NCBI RefSeq assembly: GCF_006542395.2 | Contig: NZ_CP038231.1 | Coordinates: 310,001-374,000 of the forward strand | Length of the DNA: 64,000 bases | From: Formicincola oecophyllae | GTDB lineage: Bacteria; Pseudomonadota; Alphaproteobacteria; Acetobacterales; Acetobacteraceae | Direction of reading: 5' to 3' | Shown: piece after piece, positions 53,891 to 63,349 of the stretch | Layout: each line of letters begins with the position of its first letter | How positions within the stretch are numbered: the first letter of the stretch is position 1 | Notes under the pieces: generated by a model | Databases searched by the model: none | Seen by the model: only the letters and a program-made list of their open reading frames with translations | What the model was told of the DNA's origin: nothing | Made by a program: the position numbers and the translations under genes

Positions 53891-54835
53891 TCAGGCGCTG
53901 ATGATGTCGAGCCCAATGTCGAGCCCCGTGACGGAATGGGTGAGCGCGCCTAAGGATATGACATCCACCCCTGTTTCGGCCACAGCGCGCACTTGGCCAG
54001 GCTTAATCCCACCTGAAGCCTCCGCCAGGGCATGGGGGGCTTTTTGATGAATCATGGCCACAGCTTTGCGCAGGGTTTCAGGACCCATGTTGTCCAGCAG
54101 ATACACGTCAGCGCCAGCTGGGCGTTGCTCTTCTGCCTGCTGGCGGGCTGCATGGTCCAGCGCTTGGGAAAGCTGTTCCAAGGTGTCCACCTCAAGCTCA
54201 ATCTTGGTGAGATGGCCAGCGTGGGCACGTGCGGCGGCCAGAGCTTTTTCCACACCGCCAGAAAGGGCGAGGTGATTGTCCTTGATCATGATGGCGTCAT
54301 CGAGACGGTAGCGGTGGCTGCCCCCCCCGCCCAGTCTGACGGCGTGTTTCTGCAGGGCCTTGAGGCCAGGCAAGGTTTTGCGCGTGGCGCAGATGGCTGG
54401 CGTCTTCCCCCCTGGCCCCGCATTGCGGACCTGCGCGACCAATTCGGCTGTGCGCGTTGCAATGCCGCTGAGGTGGGTGAGGATATTGAGAGCCGTGCGT
54501 TCCCCAGCCAGGATGACATGGGCAGGCCCTGTGACTGTGGCCAGGACATCGCCAGGCTTGATGGTGGCGCCATCCTGCATGCGGGCTTCAAACACAACCT
54601 TCCCCAAGGTGGGGTCGCCCAGGGCTTCAAAGGTCATGCGTGCCCCAGGCAAACCAGCTACCACCCCCTTTTCGCGCGCCACGAAGGAAGCCGTGACCTG
54701 GGTTGCAGCCGGCACCACTGCTTGGCTGGTGAGGTCACCAGCCGTTCCCAGATCTTCCGACAAGGCCGCTTGGACAGCTTGCCGCCAGAGAAAGGGGGGA
54801 AGGTTGAGGGTTGAAGAAAGAGGTTTGGGGGTCAT
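53891..54835 (-). CDS. nadC: nicotinate-nucleotide diphosphorylase (carboxylating)
   Basis: A 314-residue quinolinate phosphoribosyltransferase, the last of the three NAD biosynthesis genes here. Motifs are EDLGTAGDLTSQAV, the ATRKTLPGL loop with HAVRLGGGGSHRYRLDDAIMIKDNH in pieces, and the C-terminal EASGGIKPGQV. ATG 54835 is preferred because GGAG lies before it and a longer in-frame start runs back into the nadB end. It lies 23 bases after nadB. Confidence 0.96.
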   Translation of the reverse strand: MTPKPLSSTLNLPPFLWRQAVQAALSEDLGTAGDLTSQAVVPAATQVTASFVAREKGVVAGLPGARMTFEALGDPTLGKVVFEARMQDGATIKPGDVLATVTGPAHVILAGERTALNILTHLSGIATRTAELVAQVRNAGPGGKTPAICATRKTLPGLKALQKHAVRLGGGGSHRYRLDDAIMIKDNHLALSGGVEKALAAARAHAGHLTKIELEVDTLEQLSQALDHAARQQAEEQRPAGADVYLLDNMGPETLRKAVAMIHQKAPHALAEASGGIKPGQVRAVAETGVDVISLGALTHSVTGLDIGLDIISA

Positions 54836-54858
54836 TGCAGGGTGCACTCCTGATGGGG

Positions 54859-56385
54859 TCAGGCCAGGACATCGCCAAGGATCAAGCTTTGACGGGGCAT
54901 TTCCGAAGGGGGGCGGCAAGTTGGGTAATCTGAGCGCGCATGGGCGCCCCGGCTCTCACAACGCCTTAAGGCTGCTTCTGCGACAAAACACCCCATCAAT
55001 GCGGCATCATCATGGGGTGTCAGCGGACGGAGCTTGTCAAGGAGGGCTGAGAGCCCTTCCTGGTTGCGGTTAATGCCAGCATACTGCCACATCAAGGCCC
55101 CCACGTCTGGCAACGGTTTTTGGAGGGGCTGTTGAAGAGGCACTGAAGGAGTGGAGGCGGCGTGAGGAGTGCCCTGGCCAGGTGATTGGGCTGCCAAGGG
55201 GTGCTGGTTGATGTCCCCTGCAGCCCAGGCCCCTGTGACGAAGGCTTCCAGCAAGGAATTGCTTGCCAAGCGGTTAGCACCGTGAAGCCCTGTGCAGGCA
55301 GCTTCCCCCACAGCGTAAAGCCCAGGCACGGTGCTGCGGCAAGCGCCATCCACCATAATGCCCCCCATGTGGTAATGCATGGCTGGGCGCACAGGGATGG
55401 GGTCTTGCTCTGGATTGACGCCATGCTCCAAGCAGCGTGCGAAGATGGTGGGGAAAAGCTCTGAGAAACGCCCCCCAGGCAAGCGCCGCGCATCCAGAAA
55501 AACCCTGTGGCCTGCAGCAAGGTGCTGAGCCAAAGCGCGGGAGACGACATCGCGCGGCGCCAGTTCCTCTGTAAAGCGCTGGCCTGTCTCATCAATCAGT
55601 TTGGCGCCAGCGCCGCGCACAGCCTCACTAACCAAGGGACGCTGGCCAGGGGTGCCCGTGTCCAGGACAGTAGGGTGGAATTGGGTGAATTCCATGTCAG
55701 CAAAAGCGGCCCCCGCCCGTGCAGCCAAGGCAAGGCCACCGCCCTTCTGACCTTCTGGCACGGTGGTGGCATTGTAAAGGCCGCCAAGGCCGCCTGTTGC
55801 CATGATGATGTGCGCTGTAGGCAGGATGAAGGTGCCTTCAGGTAAAGCGATTTCAAGACCTGCCACATGGCCATGCTGCGTGATGATGCGTTGCGCCTGC
55901 GCTGGCGCGAGAACGTGGATGCTTGGTTTTGCTAAGGCTTGACGCACCAGGGCTTGCGTCATCAAGCGCCCTGAGGCGTCACCGCCTGCAAAAAGCACAC
56001 GGGGGCGGCTATGCGCTGCTTCCAAATGCAGAGCGAGGGCGCCCTTGTCATCACGGGCGAAAGGCACCCCCCATGCCAGTAATTGGCGCACAGCTTCAGG
56101 GCCAGCAGTCGTCATGCGGCGCACAACGGCTTCATCACACAGTCCAGCGCCCGCAGCCAAAGTGTCCTGGGCATGTTGGGCTGGGCTATCCCCCGGTCCC
56201 ACGGCCGCTGAAAGCCCCCCCTGGGCCAAAGCGCTTGACCCCCCCATACCCAGGGGGGCGTTATTGATTAGGACGCAAGGCCCCTTCAAATGAAGCGCCG
56301 TGCTGAGGCCAGCCACGCCAGCACCCACGATCACGGGCAAACCCGCAAGACCATCCAATCCAGCCATAGCAGGGGGAGAAGCCAT
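54859..56385 (-). CDS. nadB: L-aspartate oxidase
   Basis: A 508-residue FAD flavoprotein that oxidises aspartate to iminoaspartate for NadA. GAGVAG at residues 21-26 starts the FAD-binding motif, SSALAQGGLSA and the HYHMGGIMVD and GANRLASNSLLEA blocks are as in NadB. The C-terminal domain is intact. It starts 6 bases after the nadA stop. Confidence 0.96.
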   Translation of the reverse strand: MASPPAMAGLDGLAGLPVIVGAGVAGLSTALHLKGPCVLINNAPLGMGGSSALAQGGLSAAVGPGDSPAQHAQDTLAAGAGLCDEAVVRRMTTAGPEAVRQLLAWGVPFARDDKGALALHLEAAHSRPRVLFAGGDASGRLMTQALVRQALAKPSIHVLAPAQAQRIITQHGHVAGLEIALPEGTFILPTAHIIMATGGLGGLYNATTVPEGQKGGGLALAARAGAAFADMEFTQFHPTVLDTGTPGQRPLVSEAVRGAGAKLIDETGQRFTEELAPRDVVSRALAQHLAAGHRVFLDARRLPGGRFSELFPTIFARCLEHGVNPEQDPIPVRPAMHYHMGGIMVDGACRSTVPGLYAVGEAACTGLHGANRLASNSLLEAFVTGAWAAGDINQHPLAAQSPGQGTPHAASTPSVPLQQPLQKPLPDVGALMWQYAGINRNQEGLSALLDKLRPLTPHDDAALMGCFVAEAALRRCESRGAHARSDYPTCRPPSEMPRQSLILGDVLA

Positions 56386-56391
56386 GGGGCT

Positions 56392-57393
56392 TCAAACAGC
56401 CAGCATGCGTTCAACAGAGGCACGGGCCTTCTCCGCCAGGTGCGGCGGGATGGTCACGGGCGTTTGCATAGTTTCAAGCGCATGACGGATGCCCTTGAGG
56501 GTGATGCGCTTCATGTGGGGGCACAGATTGCAGGGCCGCACAAACTCTGTGCCTGGGTTGAGCTGGGCCAAATTGTCGCTCATGGAGCATTCCGTTACCA
56601 GAAGCGCTTTCTCAGGTTTTTCCTGCGCGATGAAGTTGATCATGTCAGCTGTGGAGCCGGAGAAATCGGCGGCCTCAATCACAGGTGGGGGGCATTCTGG
56701 GTGGGCCACCACCACCACGCCAGGATGCATGACGCGGTATTGCTTGATTTGGCGCGGGGTGAACTGCTCGTGCACTTCACAATGGCCAGGCCAGGTAATG
56801 GCTTTGATGCCCGTTTCCTTGCTGATGTTAGCAGCTAGGAATTCATCTGGAATCATGATGACGCTGTCTGTGCCCGCTTGTTCAGCAGCATGTTTCATCA
56901 CGCGCTTGGCATTGCCTGAAGTGCAGCAGATGTCCGTTTCAGCTTTGACCTCTGCGCTGCTGTTAACGTACGTCACCACAGGCACGCCTGGGTGCTGGGC
57001 CTTAAGGGCGCGCACATTCTCCGCCGTGATGCTTTCTGCAAGCGAACACCCGGCCTTGGGGTCTGAAATCAAGACCGTTTTGTCTGGGTTGAGCAACTTT
57101 ACGGTTTCAGCCATGAAATGCACCCCGGCCATTAGGATGACGTCAGCCTCCAATCCCTGCGCTTTGCGCGCCAGGGCCAGGCTGTCCCCCTGGATGTCTG
57201 AAATGCAGTGGAAGATTTCTGGCGTTTGGTAATTGTGCGCCAAAATAACCGCGTTGCGCTCTTTTTTCAGGCGCAGGATAGCAGCGATGTCATCGCGGAA
57301 ATGCGTGTCCCAGTGTTCCCGGGTCATCAAGCGCGCGACAGTGCTGTAAAGCCGGTCTGCCTCTTGCGGCGAAAGGGAGGGGCTGTTGTCCAT
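56392..57393 (-). CDS. nadA: quinolinate synthase NadA
   Basis: A 333-residue [4Fe-4S] enzyme that condenses iminoaspartate with dihydroxyacetone phosphate. The expected cluster cysteines are Cys116 (PKAGCSLA), Cys205 (GHCEVHE) and Cys291 (CNLCPHM). Active-site residues His53/Tyr55 (LAHNYQ), Tyr142/Asn144 (YVNSSAE), and His231/Glu233 (HPECPP) are present. ATG 57393 is chosen over a TTG one codon upstream. It is the true enzyme; the second NadA-like gene at 32727-33761 lacks most of these residues. nadA-nadB-nadC form one operon. Confidence 0.97.
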   Translation of the reverse strand: MDNSPSLSPQEADRLYSTVARLMTREHWDTHFRDDIAAILRLKKERNAVILAHNYQTPEIFHCISDIQGDSLALARKAQGLEADVILMAGVHFMAETVKLLNPDKTVLISDPKAGCSLAESITAENVRALKAQHPGVPVVTYVNSSAEVKAETDICCTSGNAKRVMKHAAEQAGTDSVIMIPDEFLAANISKETGIKAITWPGHCEVHEQFTPRQIKQYRVMHPGVVVVAHPECPPPVIEAADFSGSTADMINFIAQEKPEKALLVTECSMSDNLAQLNPGTEFVRPCNLCPHMKRITLKGIRHALETMQTPVTIPPHLAEKARASVERMLAV

Positions 57394-57629
57394 CAAGGTC
57401 AGTTCCCTTGTTCTCAGCAGGCTGGAGCAGCGCCCCTAGCCCAGGGCTGGCTAATTCTAGAAGCCCCCTTACTGGAATGTCCATATGTTTCATGCTGGTG
57501 TGGGCTGCGCTTAGCGCTGTAAGCTTGCTGGTCCCGCAAACGGTGATCCTAGCGTTAAGCTCAGCCATGCTTACAGGGGCCGCGACGTTAGCGCAGCCCC
57601 CATCACAGTGCCCCTAAAGGAAATCTTTC

Positions 57630-57950
57630 ATGAAATCCCCAGCCAGCCTCTTGAATAACCCTCCCCATAGTATGGGTCGTGGTCTGTTGTCCCTAATGGC
57701 TGTGGTATTTTCAGGTGCGCCACGCTTGGTATGGGCTGCAGGGCTTCCAGCTGCGGCCCCTCAAACAACGGCTTCTGGGCTGCATGGCCTCAATTTGTGC
57801 TTGGCCATCGGGGCGTGCACCCTAGCTGAACTGGTTTCTATCCTGCTGATTGCTGGGGGCGCGAACACGGGACGCAAAATGGGTTTGCTGGCTGGCATCG
57901 CGCTTCAAGCTGTGGCGCTGTGGCTGGGTGCCAAGGCTTTTGGATACTAA
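57630..57950 (+). CDS. small membrane protein with signal-like N terminus, unknown
   Basis: A 106-residue protein: an N-terminal hydrophobic segment (GLLSLMAVVFSGAPRLVWAAG) that may be a signal peptide, then two helices (LNLCLAIGACTLAELVSILLIAGG in pieces and MGLLAGIALQAVALWLGAKAFGY) near the C terminus. AAAGGAAA precedes the ATG. No family is recognised. It is divergent from nadA. The 233 bases between are non-coding apart from a doubtful 46-codon hydrophobic frame (57477-57617). Confidence 0.55.
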   Translation: MKSPASLLNNPPHSMGRGLLSLMAVVFSGAPRLVWAAGLPAAAPQTTASGLHGLNLCLAIGACTLAELVSILLIAGGANTGRKMGLLAGIALQAVALWLGAKAFGY

Positions 57951-58035
57951 AAGAAGCCCAGAAAACTGTGCTGTGGCGGGCAACCACCCCACCCAGCTAG
58001 ATGGCCTACAAGCCACAAGCCCACAAGCAGTGCAT

Positions 58036-58071
58036 AAAAAACCCTCCCCACTATCATGCGGGAAGGGTTTT
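58036..58071 (-). terminator. terminator after rpoD, shared with the small membrane gene
   Basis: AAAACCCTTCCC on the minus strand pairs with GGGGAGGGTTTT across a nine-base loop, followed by T residues; the plus strand reads a similar hairpin ending GGGTTTT. It lies about 50 bases after the rpoD stop and about 85 bases after the end of the gene at 57630-57950, and could end transcription from both sides. Confidence 0.75.
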
Positions 58072-58122
58072 CAGGCAACAGCCTTAGCAGACTCCCACTA
58101 AGCGCCTTGCGGCAGGCCCGCT

Positions 58123-60087
58123 TCAGTCATCCAGGAAGGAGCGCAACTTGCGTGACCGGGAGGGGTGCTTGAGCTTGCGCAAGGCTTTGGCCTCAATCTG
58201 CCTGATGCGCTCACGCGTAACGTTGAACTGCTGGCCCACTTCCTCAAGGGTGTGGTCAGTGTTCATGCCAATGCCAAAGCGCATGCGCAGAACGCGTTCC
58301 TCACGCGGGGTGAGGGAAGCGAGGACACGCGTTGTGGCTTCGCGCAGGTTGGTTTGGATGGCGGCATCCAGCGGGATGACAGCAGCTTTGTCTTCGATAA
58401 AGTCGCCCAGGTGACTGTCTTCCTCATCACCTATAGGGGTTTCGAGGGAAATCGGCTCCTTAGCGATTTTGAGGACCTTGCGCACTTTCTCAAGCGGCAT
58501 GCCGAGCTTCTCAGCCAATTCCTCTGGCTGCGGCTCACGGCCGATCTCATGCAGCATCTGGCGTGACGTGCGGACCAGCTTGTTGATGGTCTCAATCATG
58601 TGCACAGGAATGCGGATGGTCTTGGCCTGGTCAGCGATGGAACGCGTGATGGCCTGCCTGATCCACCATGTGGCATATGTAGAGAACTTGTAACCACGGC
58701 GGTACTCGAACTTGTCCACCGCCTTCATCAAACCAATATTGCCTTCCTGGATCAGATCCAGGAACTGCAAGCCACGGTTGGTGTATTTCTTGGCGATGGA
58801 AATCACCAGGCGCAAATTGGCCTCGATCATCTCCTTCTTGGCGCGGGTGGCGTCACGCTTGCCTTGCGAAATGGTTTGGTAAACCTGCCTGAACTCGCCA
58901 ACAGGCAGGCCGGCTTCAGCTGAAAGGGCGCCGACTTCGCTGCGCAAGGCTTCCAGCTTTTCAATGTTCTTAGGACCAGTGAGGGTTTTCCAGCCCTTGG
59001 GCAAGGCGCGCGCGGCCTCCACCCAGTCGGGGTCCAGTTCGTGGTCACGGTAATAACCCAGGAAGTCCTCACGGCTGATTTTGCAGCTTTCAGCCAAGCG
59101 CAGCAATTTTCCCTCAACAGCGTTGAGCTTCTTGATGGAGCTGTCCATGCCGCTTACCAGCTCGTCAATCTTGTTGTTGTGCAGCGACAGGCTGCTAACA
59201 AGCTTGATGATGGTGGCCCGCGTGGCCTCGTATTCCGTCTCGATCGCTTCAGGCACATCCTCACCCTTACCCATGAAGGCCAGACGGCGGTTCTGGAGTT
59301 CAGTCAACTTCCCATGAAGGGGGGCGAAAACCTCGAAACGCTCCATAATCTCAGGGCGCAGTTTCTCCTCAAGCGCTGAAAGGGGGATGGTGGGGGAGCT
59401 GCCAGCGTCCCCATCGGCCTCATCATCCGCATCGTCGTCAGACTCCTCTTCAGAGGATTCAGGGACGTCCTCACCGTTCTCTGGAACGTCTGGCGTATTC
59501 ATGGCCTCTAGGTCCACCAATTCACGCAGGAGGATTTCGTCACGCTTAAGCTGTTCATACCAGCTTTGGATGGCGTTGAAGGTCAGGGGGCTGCGGCACA
59601 GCCCTTCAATCATTTCATTGCGGCCAGCCTCAATGCGCTTGGCGATGGCGATCTCACCCTCACGCGAGAGAAGCTCCACTGCGCCCATTTCACGCAGGTA
59701 CATGCGCACGGGGTCATCAGTGCGGCTTGCGGCCTCAGCATCCACATTGCCGCCCTGCGGTTCCTCATCTGCGCTTTTGCGGGTGCTGCGGCGCGTGGTT
59801 TCGGTTTCATCGGTATCATCGTCAGCATTGGGGCTGGGGTCGTCATCACTGTTGTCGTCATCCTCAACCACCTGGATGCCCATATCGTTAAGAGCAGCCA
59901 TGACATCCTCAATCTGCTCGGAGGTCATCTTGTCCTGCGGCAGGACAGCGTTGAGGGCGTCAAAGGTGATGTGGCCGCTGGCCTTGCCTTTGGCAATCAG
60001 GTTCTTGACTGCCGCCGAGCGCACGTCGAGGGGGGCATCGTCACCCGACGTCGCTTGATCGGCCGCAGAATCTGATTTCGTTGCCAT
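58123..60087 (-). CDS. rpoD: RNA polymerase sigma factor RpoD (sigma 70)
   Basis: A 654-residue primary sigma factor. Region 1.1 begins near [21 protein letters not shown], and an acidic stretch ([18 protein letters not shown]) follows. Region 1.2 has [22 protein letters not shown], region 2 [35 protein letters not shown], and region 4 [20 protein letters not shown] with end RKLRSFLDD. These are typical of alphaproteobacterial RpoD. ATG 60087 is chosen; an upstream start adds ten non-family residues. It lies downstream of dnaG (219 bases). Confidence 0.97.
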   Translation of the reverse strand: MATKSDSAADQATSGDDAPLDVRSAAVKNLIAKGKASGHITFDALNAVLPQDKMTSEQIEDVMAALNDMGIQVVEDDDNSDDDPSPNADDDTDETETTRRSTRKSADEEPQGGNVDAEAASRTDDPVRMYLREMGAVELLSREGEIAIAKRIEAGRNEMIEGLCRSPLTFNAIQSWYEQLKRDEILLRELVDLEAMNTPDVPENGEDVPESSEEESDDDADDEADGDAGSSPTIPLSALEEKLRPEIMERFEVFAPLHGKLTELQNRRLAFMGKGEDVPEAIETEYEATRATIIKLVSSLSLHNNKIDELVSGMDSSIKKLNAVEGKLLRLAESCKISREDFLGYYRDHELDPDWVEAARALPKGWKTLTGPKNIEKLEALRSEVGALSAEAGLPVGEFRQVYQTISQGKRDATRAKKEMIEANLRLVISIAKKYTNRGLQFLDLIQEGNIGLMKAVDKFEYRRGYKFSTYATWWIRQAITRSIADQAKTIRIPVHMIETINKLVRTSRQMLHEIGREPQPEELAEKLGMPLEKVRKVLKIAKEPISLETPIGDEEDSHLGDFIEDKAAVIPLDAAIQTNLREATTRVLASLTPREERVLRMRFGIGMNTDHTLEEVGQQFNVTRERIRQIEAKALRKLKHPSRSRKLRSFLDD

Positions 60088-60306
60088 GCCTGTCTCCGTC
60101 AACGCAAAAATCCCCATTCAGCCTTAAATCGGCTGCTATGTCATGGTGCAGATGGGCAAGTGCCCTCTTCAAGTCAAGTCATGACAAGGGGATTGGCCAG
60201 TAAGAATGTGCCTGTTTGCCCTGCCACCACCAGACAAGGCAAGGGAAAGGGCGAGCTTTCCTGAAGATTTTACAACGATTCTCACTAGCAAAACGCGGTC
60301 GAGCGT

Positions 60307-62268
60307 TTAAAGGGCCAGGTTGACCTCCTCCCCCAAGCCCCCATCGCGCAGCCGCCCCAATATGTCCAACCGCGCCTGCAGAGCGGGCGGGAACTCAGCT
60401 AATGTGGAAAGGTCAAGCGCATTGAGCTCTGCCTCCACCTCGCGTTCAAAGTTCTGGGCGTTCACCAGGGCGTAAAGATGAAGCCAGGTTTGAAGGGGGG
60501 TGATGGCGATCATGCCATCTTCAGAGGTCCGCCCTTCCTTTTCCTGTTCCACCAACGCGCGGGAGAGGTGGGCGCTTTGGCCTGCCCATTCCTCCGCTTT
60601 CTTAAGGACCGCTCCTAGCCCTTCCTCTTCAAGGGCGCTGACGCAATCCTTGTTGTCAGTCAGGCTGGCGCGCCCTTGGGCAATGTTAGCCGCATACACC
60701 ACCCACCAGTCCAACAGGCCAGCCTGCAGCGGCGTCAGGTCATCATCCATGGGAAGGCGGCTGAGGTCAGTGGCCACATGGTGAAGCAATGTCGGGCGCC
60801 TGATGGCCAGCACCAGCAGCAACGCCAGCCGGCCTTTGCCACCGCTTGGGGAGGGATTTTTCCTCAAAGCGCACCCGGCCAGGTCAAGCCCCTGCAAAGG
60901 GGGCGTTCCCAGACGCTCGCCCCGCTTTGGCCATGGGCCAGGACGCCTTTGGAAAGCGTGTTGCGCAGGCGCGCTGGCGCGCTGGCTTCTGAAGCGCTTG
61001 AAGAACAGATCAAGGAATGTGCTGCGGTACTCCCCCCCCAAGGCCTTGTCAGGGATGGTGGCGGCGAGGTCAGTCAAGGCGCGGCGCAGGCGTCCCCGCT
61101 CATCGGGCCCTTCATCGCGCAACGTGCCCAGCAGCAAGCTAAAGGTGGCTTCAGCCAAAGGTTGCGCGCTGTCAATCAAGGCTGCCAAGGCGGCCGGGCC
61201 ATGGCTACGCAGCAGTGAATCAGGGTCATCACCCCCAGAAAGCGTGCAGAAACGCACCCCATGCCCCACCTGGAGCTTGGCCAAGGCCAGTTCAGCCACG
61301 CGCAATTGCGCTTTCTGGCCTGCCTTGTCACCATCAAAGCACACTATGAAGGTAGGCGCTGTGCGCCATAGCAGCGCTATCTGCTCTTCCGTCACGGCGG
61401 TGCCCAAAGGGGCCACAGCCCCTTCAAAGCCCCCTTGGTCAAAAGCGATCACGTCCATGTAGCCTTCAGCCACGATTAAGGGCTGGCCACCGCGCACGGC
61501 CTCACGGGCACGATGAATGTTGAAAAGCGTGCGCCGCTTAGCGAACAGGGGCGTTTCAGGACCATTGAGGTATTTGGGCTGCCCATCGCCCAACACACGC
61601 CCCCCAAAGGAGACCAGGCGGCCGCGCACGTCATGGATAGGGAAGGTAAGGCGGTTGAAGAACAGCTCCCGACCAGGCCTGCCCTGGGCATCTGGGCGCA
61701 GCAGCCCAGCCTCCGCCAGCTGTTCGGGCTTCAGTGGCACAGAACCAGGCGCAGCGTGGTTCAGCCTAGCCAGCAAGCTGCGCCCATTGCCAGACCAACC
61801 CAAGCCAAAGCGTTCCTCCGTGCGCGCGTCAATGCCGCGCTTGTGCAGGTAGGTACGCGCCTGCGCCCCTTCAGGCTGGTGAAGGTTCAAACGCCACTGG
61901 GCCTGGACGCGCTCAGTGACGCTGCCCAAAGCACGGGCCTTCTCCTTTTTTTGGGCGGCGCGCCTGGCTGCCTCCGGGCTTTCCTGGGGGATTTCAAGGC
62001 CTGCCATGGAGGCCAGGATCTCCACCGCATCCCTGAAACCATGGCCTTCCGCTTTGATGAGCCAGCTTATGGCATCGCCATGCTCCTGGCAGGAGAAGCA
62101 ATGGTAATGGTCGTCATAAACATAAAAGGAGGGGGTTTTCTCCCCGTGGAAAGGACAGCATGTTTTCCAATGCTGCGATGAGCGCACCAGCTTGTGGCGC
62201 TTGCCAATCAGCTGCACCAAGCTAGTGCGGGCGCGCAGGGCATCAAGGAAAGTGTGGTCAATGGCCAT
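60307..62268 (-). CDS. dnaG: DNA primase DnaG
   Basis: A 653-residue primase. The zinc finger is CPFHGEKTPSF with Cys38, His41, Cys57 and Cys60. The N-terminal RNA polymerase core with the TOPRIM segment (VAEGYMDVIAF, FDGDKAGQKA) follows. The C-terminal helicase-binding domain is less conserved. It makes RNA primers with the replicative helicase. It lies between yqeY and rpoD as in the yqeY-dnaG-rpoD order seen in many alphaproteobacteria. Confidence 0.97.
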   Translation of the reverse strand: MAIDHTFLDALRARTSLVQLIGKRHKLVRSSQHWKTCCPFHGEKTPSFYVYDDHYHCFSCQEHGDAISWLIKAEGHGFRDAVEILASMAGLEIPQESPEAARRAAQKKEKARALGSVTERVQAQWRLNLHQPEGAQARTYLHKRGIDARTEERFGLGWSGNGRSLLARLNHAAPGSVPLKPEQLAEAGLLRPDAQGRPGRELFFNRLTFPIHDVRGRLVSFGGRVLGDGQPKYLNGPETPLFAKRRTLFNIHRAREAVRGGQPLIVAEGYMDVIAFDQGGFEGAVAPLGTAVTEEQIALLWRTAPTFIVCFDGDKAGQKAQLRVAELALAKLQVGHGVRFCTLSGGDDPDSLLRSHGPAALAALIDSAQPLAEATFSLLLGTLRDEGPDERGRLRRALTDLAATIPDKALGGEYRSTFLDLFFKRFRSQRASAPAQHAFQRRPGPWPKRGERLGTPPLQGLDLAGCALRKNPSPSGGKGRLALLLVLAIRRPTLLHHVATDLSRLPMDDDLTPLQAGLLDWWVVYAANIAQGRASLTDNKDCVSALEEEGLGAVLKKAEEWAGQSAHLSRALVEQEKEGRTSEDGMIAITPLQTWLHLYALVNAQNFEREVEAELNALDLSTLAEFPPALQARLDILGRLRDGGLGEEVNLAL

Positions 62269-62399
62269 GGTGCCCTCCTTTCACGCTCTCAGGATTTGGG
62301 AACAGTGGCTTAGGCGGCCTGGTTGCCCCGCCCCCTTAAGCACACTTTGGCCCCACCTCTGCCAAGGTCAAAAGGCGGGGAAGGCGTCAGCCTGACTCC

Positions 62400-62852
62400 T
62401 CAGCCCAGCTTGGCTTTGACCATAGGGGCTGCGCGGGCAGCGTCCAAAGCAGGGCCAAAACGGCCTTTCAAAACGCCCATGACTTTGCCCATGTCCTTCA
62501 TGGAGGTGGCACCCGTGCTCGTGACAGCCTCAGCAACGGCTGCTTCAAGATCAGCATCAGAAGGGCCTTGAGGCAAATAGGATTCAATCACGGCGATTTC
62601 GCCTTCCTCCTTCTCAGCCAGTTCGGGGCGCCCACCCTGGCGGTAGAGGGCTGCTGATTCAGTGCGCGACTTGATCATGGAGCGCAGCGCGCCCATTACG
62701 TCGCTTTCCGTGACGTCCCCAGAACCGGCGCGGGCGGCCACATCCAGGTCCTTGAGCTTGGCAGTGATGGCGCGCAGGCGTGCGACCTGCGCCATGTCCT
62801 TGGCTTTCATGGCTGTTTTGAGGTCAGCCATCACTTGCTGGCGAATGTCCAT
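62400..62852 (-). CDS. yqeY: GatB/YqeY domain-containing protein
   Basis: A 150-residue helical protein resembling the tail domain of GatB: MDIRQQVMADLKTAMKAKD at the N terminus, KSRTESAALYRQGGRPELAE in the middle, and a C-terminal KDMGKVMGVLKGRF. Function unknown; possibly tRNA-related. GGGAGAAG precedes the ATG. It is divergent from the HTH-carA frame; the intervening 182 bases hold two identical inverted repeats. Confidence 0.92.
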   Translation of the reverse strand: MDIRQQVMADLKTAMKAKDMAQVARLRAITAKLKDLDVAARAGSGDVTESDVMGALRSMIKSRTESAALYRQGGRPELAEKEEGEIAVIESYLPQGPSDADLEAAVAEAVTSTGATSMKDMGKVMGVLKGRFGPALDAARAAPMVKAKLG

Positions 62853-62945
62853 GGATTCTTCTCCCTAATATTCTCCCACACCTAGTGGGTCAGGCTGCCT
62901 AGCACGGGCCATGGTGGGCTCCAACTTTGACGGCCCAACCCTTCA

Positions 62946-62962
62946 TGGGAACTTTTTTCCCA
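62946..62962. promoter_or_regulatory. 17-bp inverted repeat TGGGAA-N5-TTCCCA, copy 1
   Basis: TGGGAA CTTTT TTCCCA in the yqeY/carA divergent region. The second copy lies 55 bp downstream, about five helical turns, so both could be bound on the same DNA face. It resembles a two-fold operator. I infer, but cannot show, that the HTH protein encoded just downstream binds here. Confidence 0.55.
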
Positions 62963-62991
62963 GGGCGCGTCTAAGTCATAGCATTGTGGCC

Positions 62992-62997
62992 TTGACA
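62992..62997 (+). promoter_or_regulatory. candidate -35 element TTGACA for the HTH-carA transcript
   Basis: TTGACA is a perfect consensus -35 for sigma 70. The second inverted repeat starts four bases after it and fills the spacer. No good TATAAT-like -10 is found 16-18 bases downstream (the bases there read CCATCT), so this is tentative. Confidence 0.35.
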
Positions 62998-63000
62998 GTG

Positions 63001-63017
63001 TGGGAAAAAAATTCCCA
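63001..63017. promoter_or_regulatory. 17-bp inverted repeat TGGGAA-N5-TTCCCA, copy 2
   Basis: TGGGAA AAAAA TTCCCA, identical arms to copy 1. It lies between the TTGACA and the first possible start of the HTH frame, where a bound repressor would block transcription. A lone half-site TTCCCA follows at 63022-63027. Confidence 0.6.
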
Positions 63018-63034
63018 TCTCTTCCCAACAGGCA

Positions 63035-63349
63035 GTGTCTGACAACACACCAATGGAGCCAGAGAACCCACCTATGCAGGATGTGGACAGCATTATCACG
63101 GCCGCTGGTGGTGCGGCTCATGTGGCCAGGCTTGCCGGCGTTGGTTCAGAAGCCGTGCGCAAATGGCGCCAGTCAGGTGCCATCCCCGCCAAGCATTGGC
63201 CCCTTTTCCTAAGCTTCCCTGGGGTGAACATGGCAATGTTGACTGCTCTTGCGCCACGACAGAAATCCACCACGCTGCGCCCCAAGCCGCTTCAGGCTCA
63301 GCGCGCCGCCACACCACCTGCTCCCTCCACCCACCATGGGAAGGACCGC
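63035..63349 (+). CDS. Cro/YdaS-like helix-turn-helix segment, open in frame into carA
   Basis: From a GTG at 63035 (or ATG 63053 or 63074) the frame runs without a stop straight into carA. Residues about 18-62 form an HTH: IITAAGGAAHVARLAGVG, then SEAVRKWRQSGAIPAKHW. This pattern (short helix, turn, KWR recognition helix, GxIP, W) is typical of small Cro/YdaS-type DNA-binding domains. A roughly 40-residue Pro/Ala/Gln linker joins it to the CarA Met at residue 106. It may be read as an HTH-CarA fusion, with carA also started internally at 63350. From memory, NCBI names a domain of this kind carph-isopro; I cannot check that. Confidence 0.65.

Noticed and set aside
57477-57617. A 46-codon hydrophobic plus-strand frame before the gene at 57630
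   Set aside because: Could be a tiny membrane peptide, but it has no ribosome site and lies in a likely promoter region between divergent genes; not enough support.
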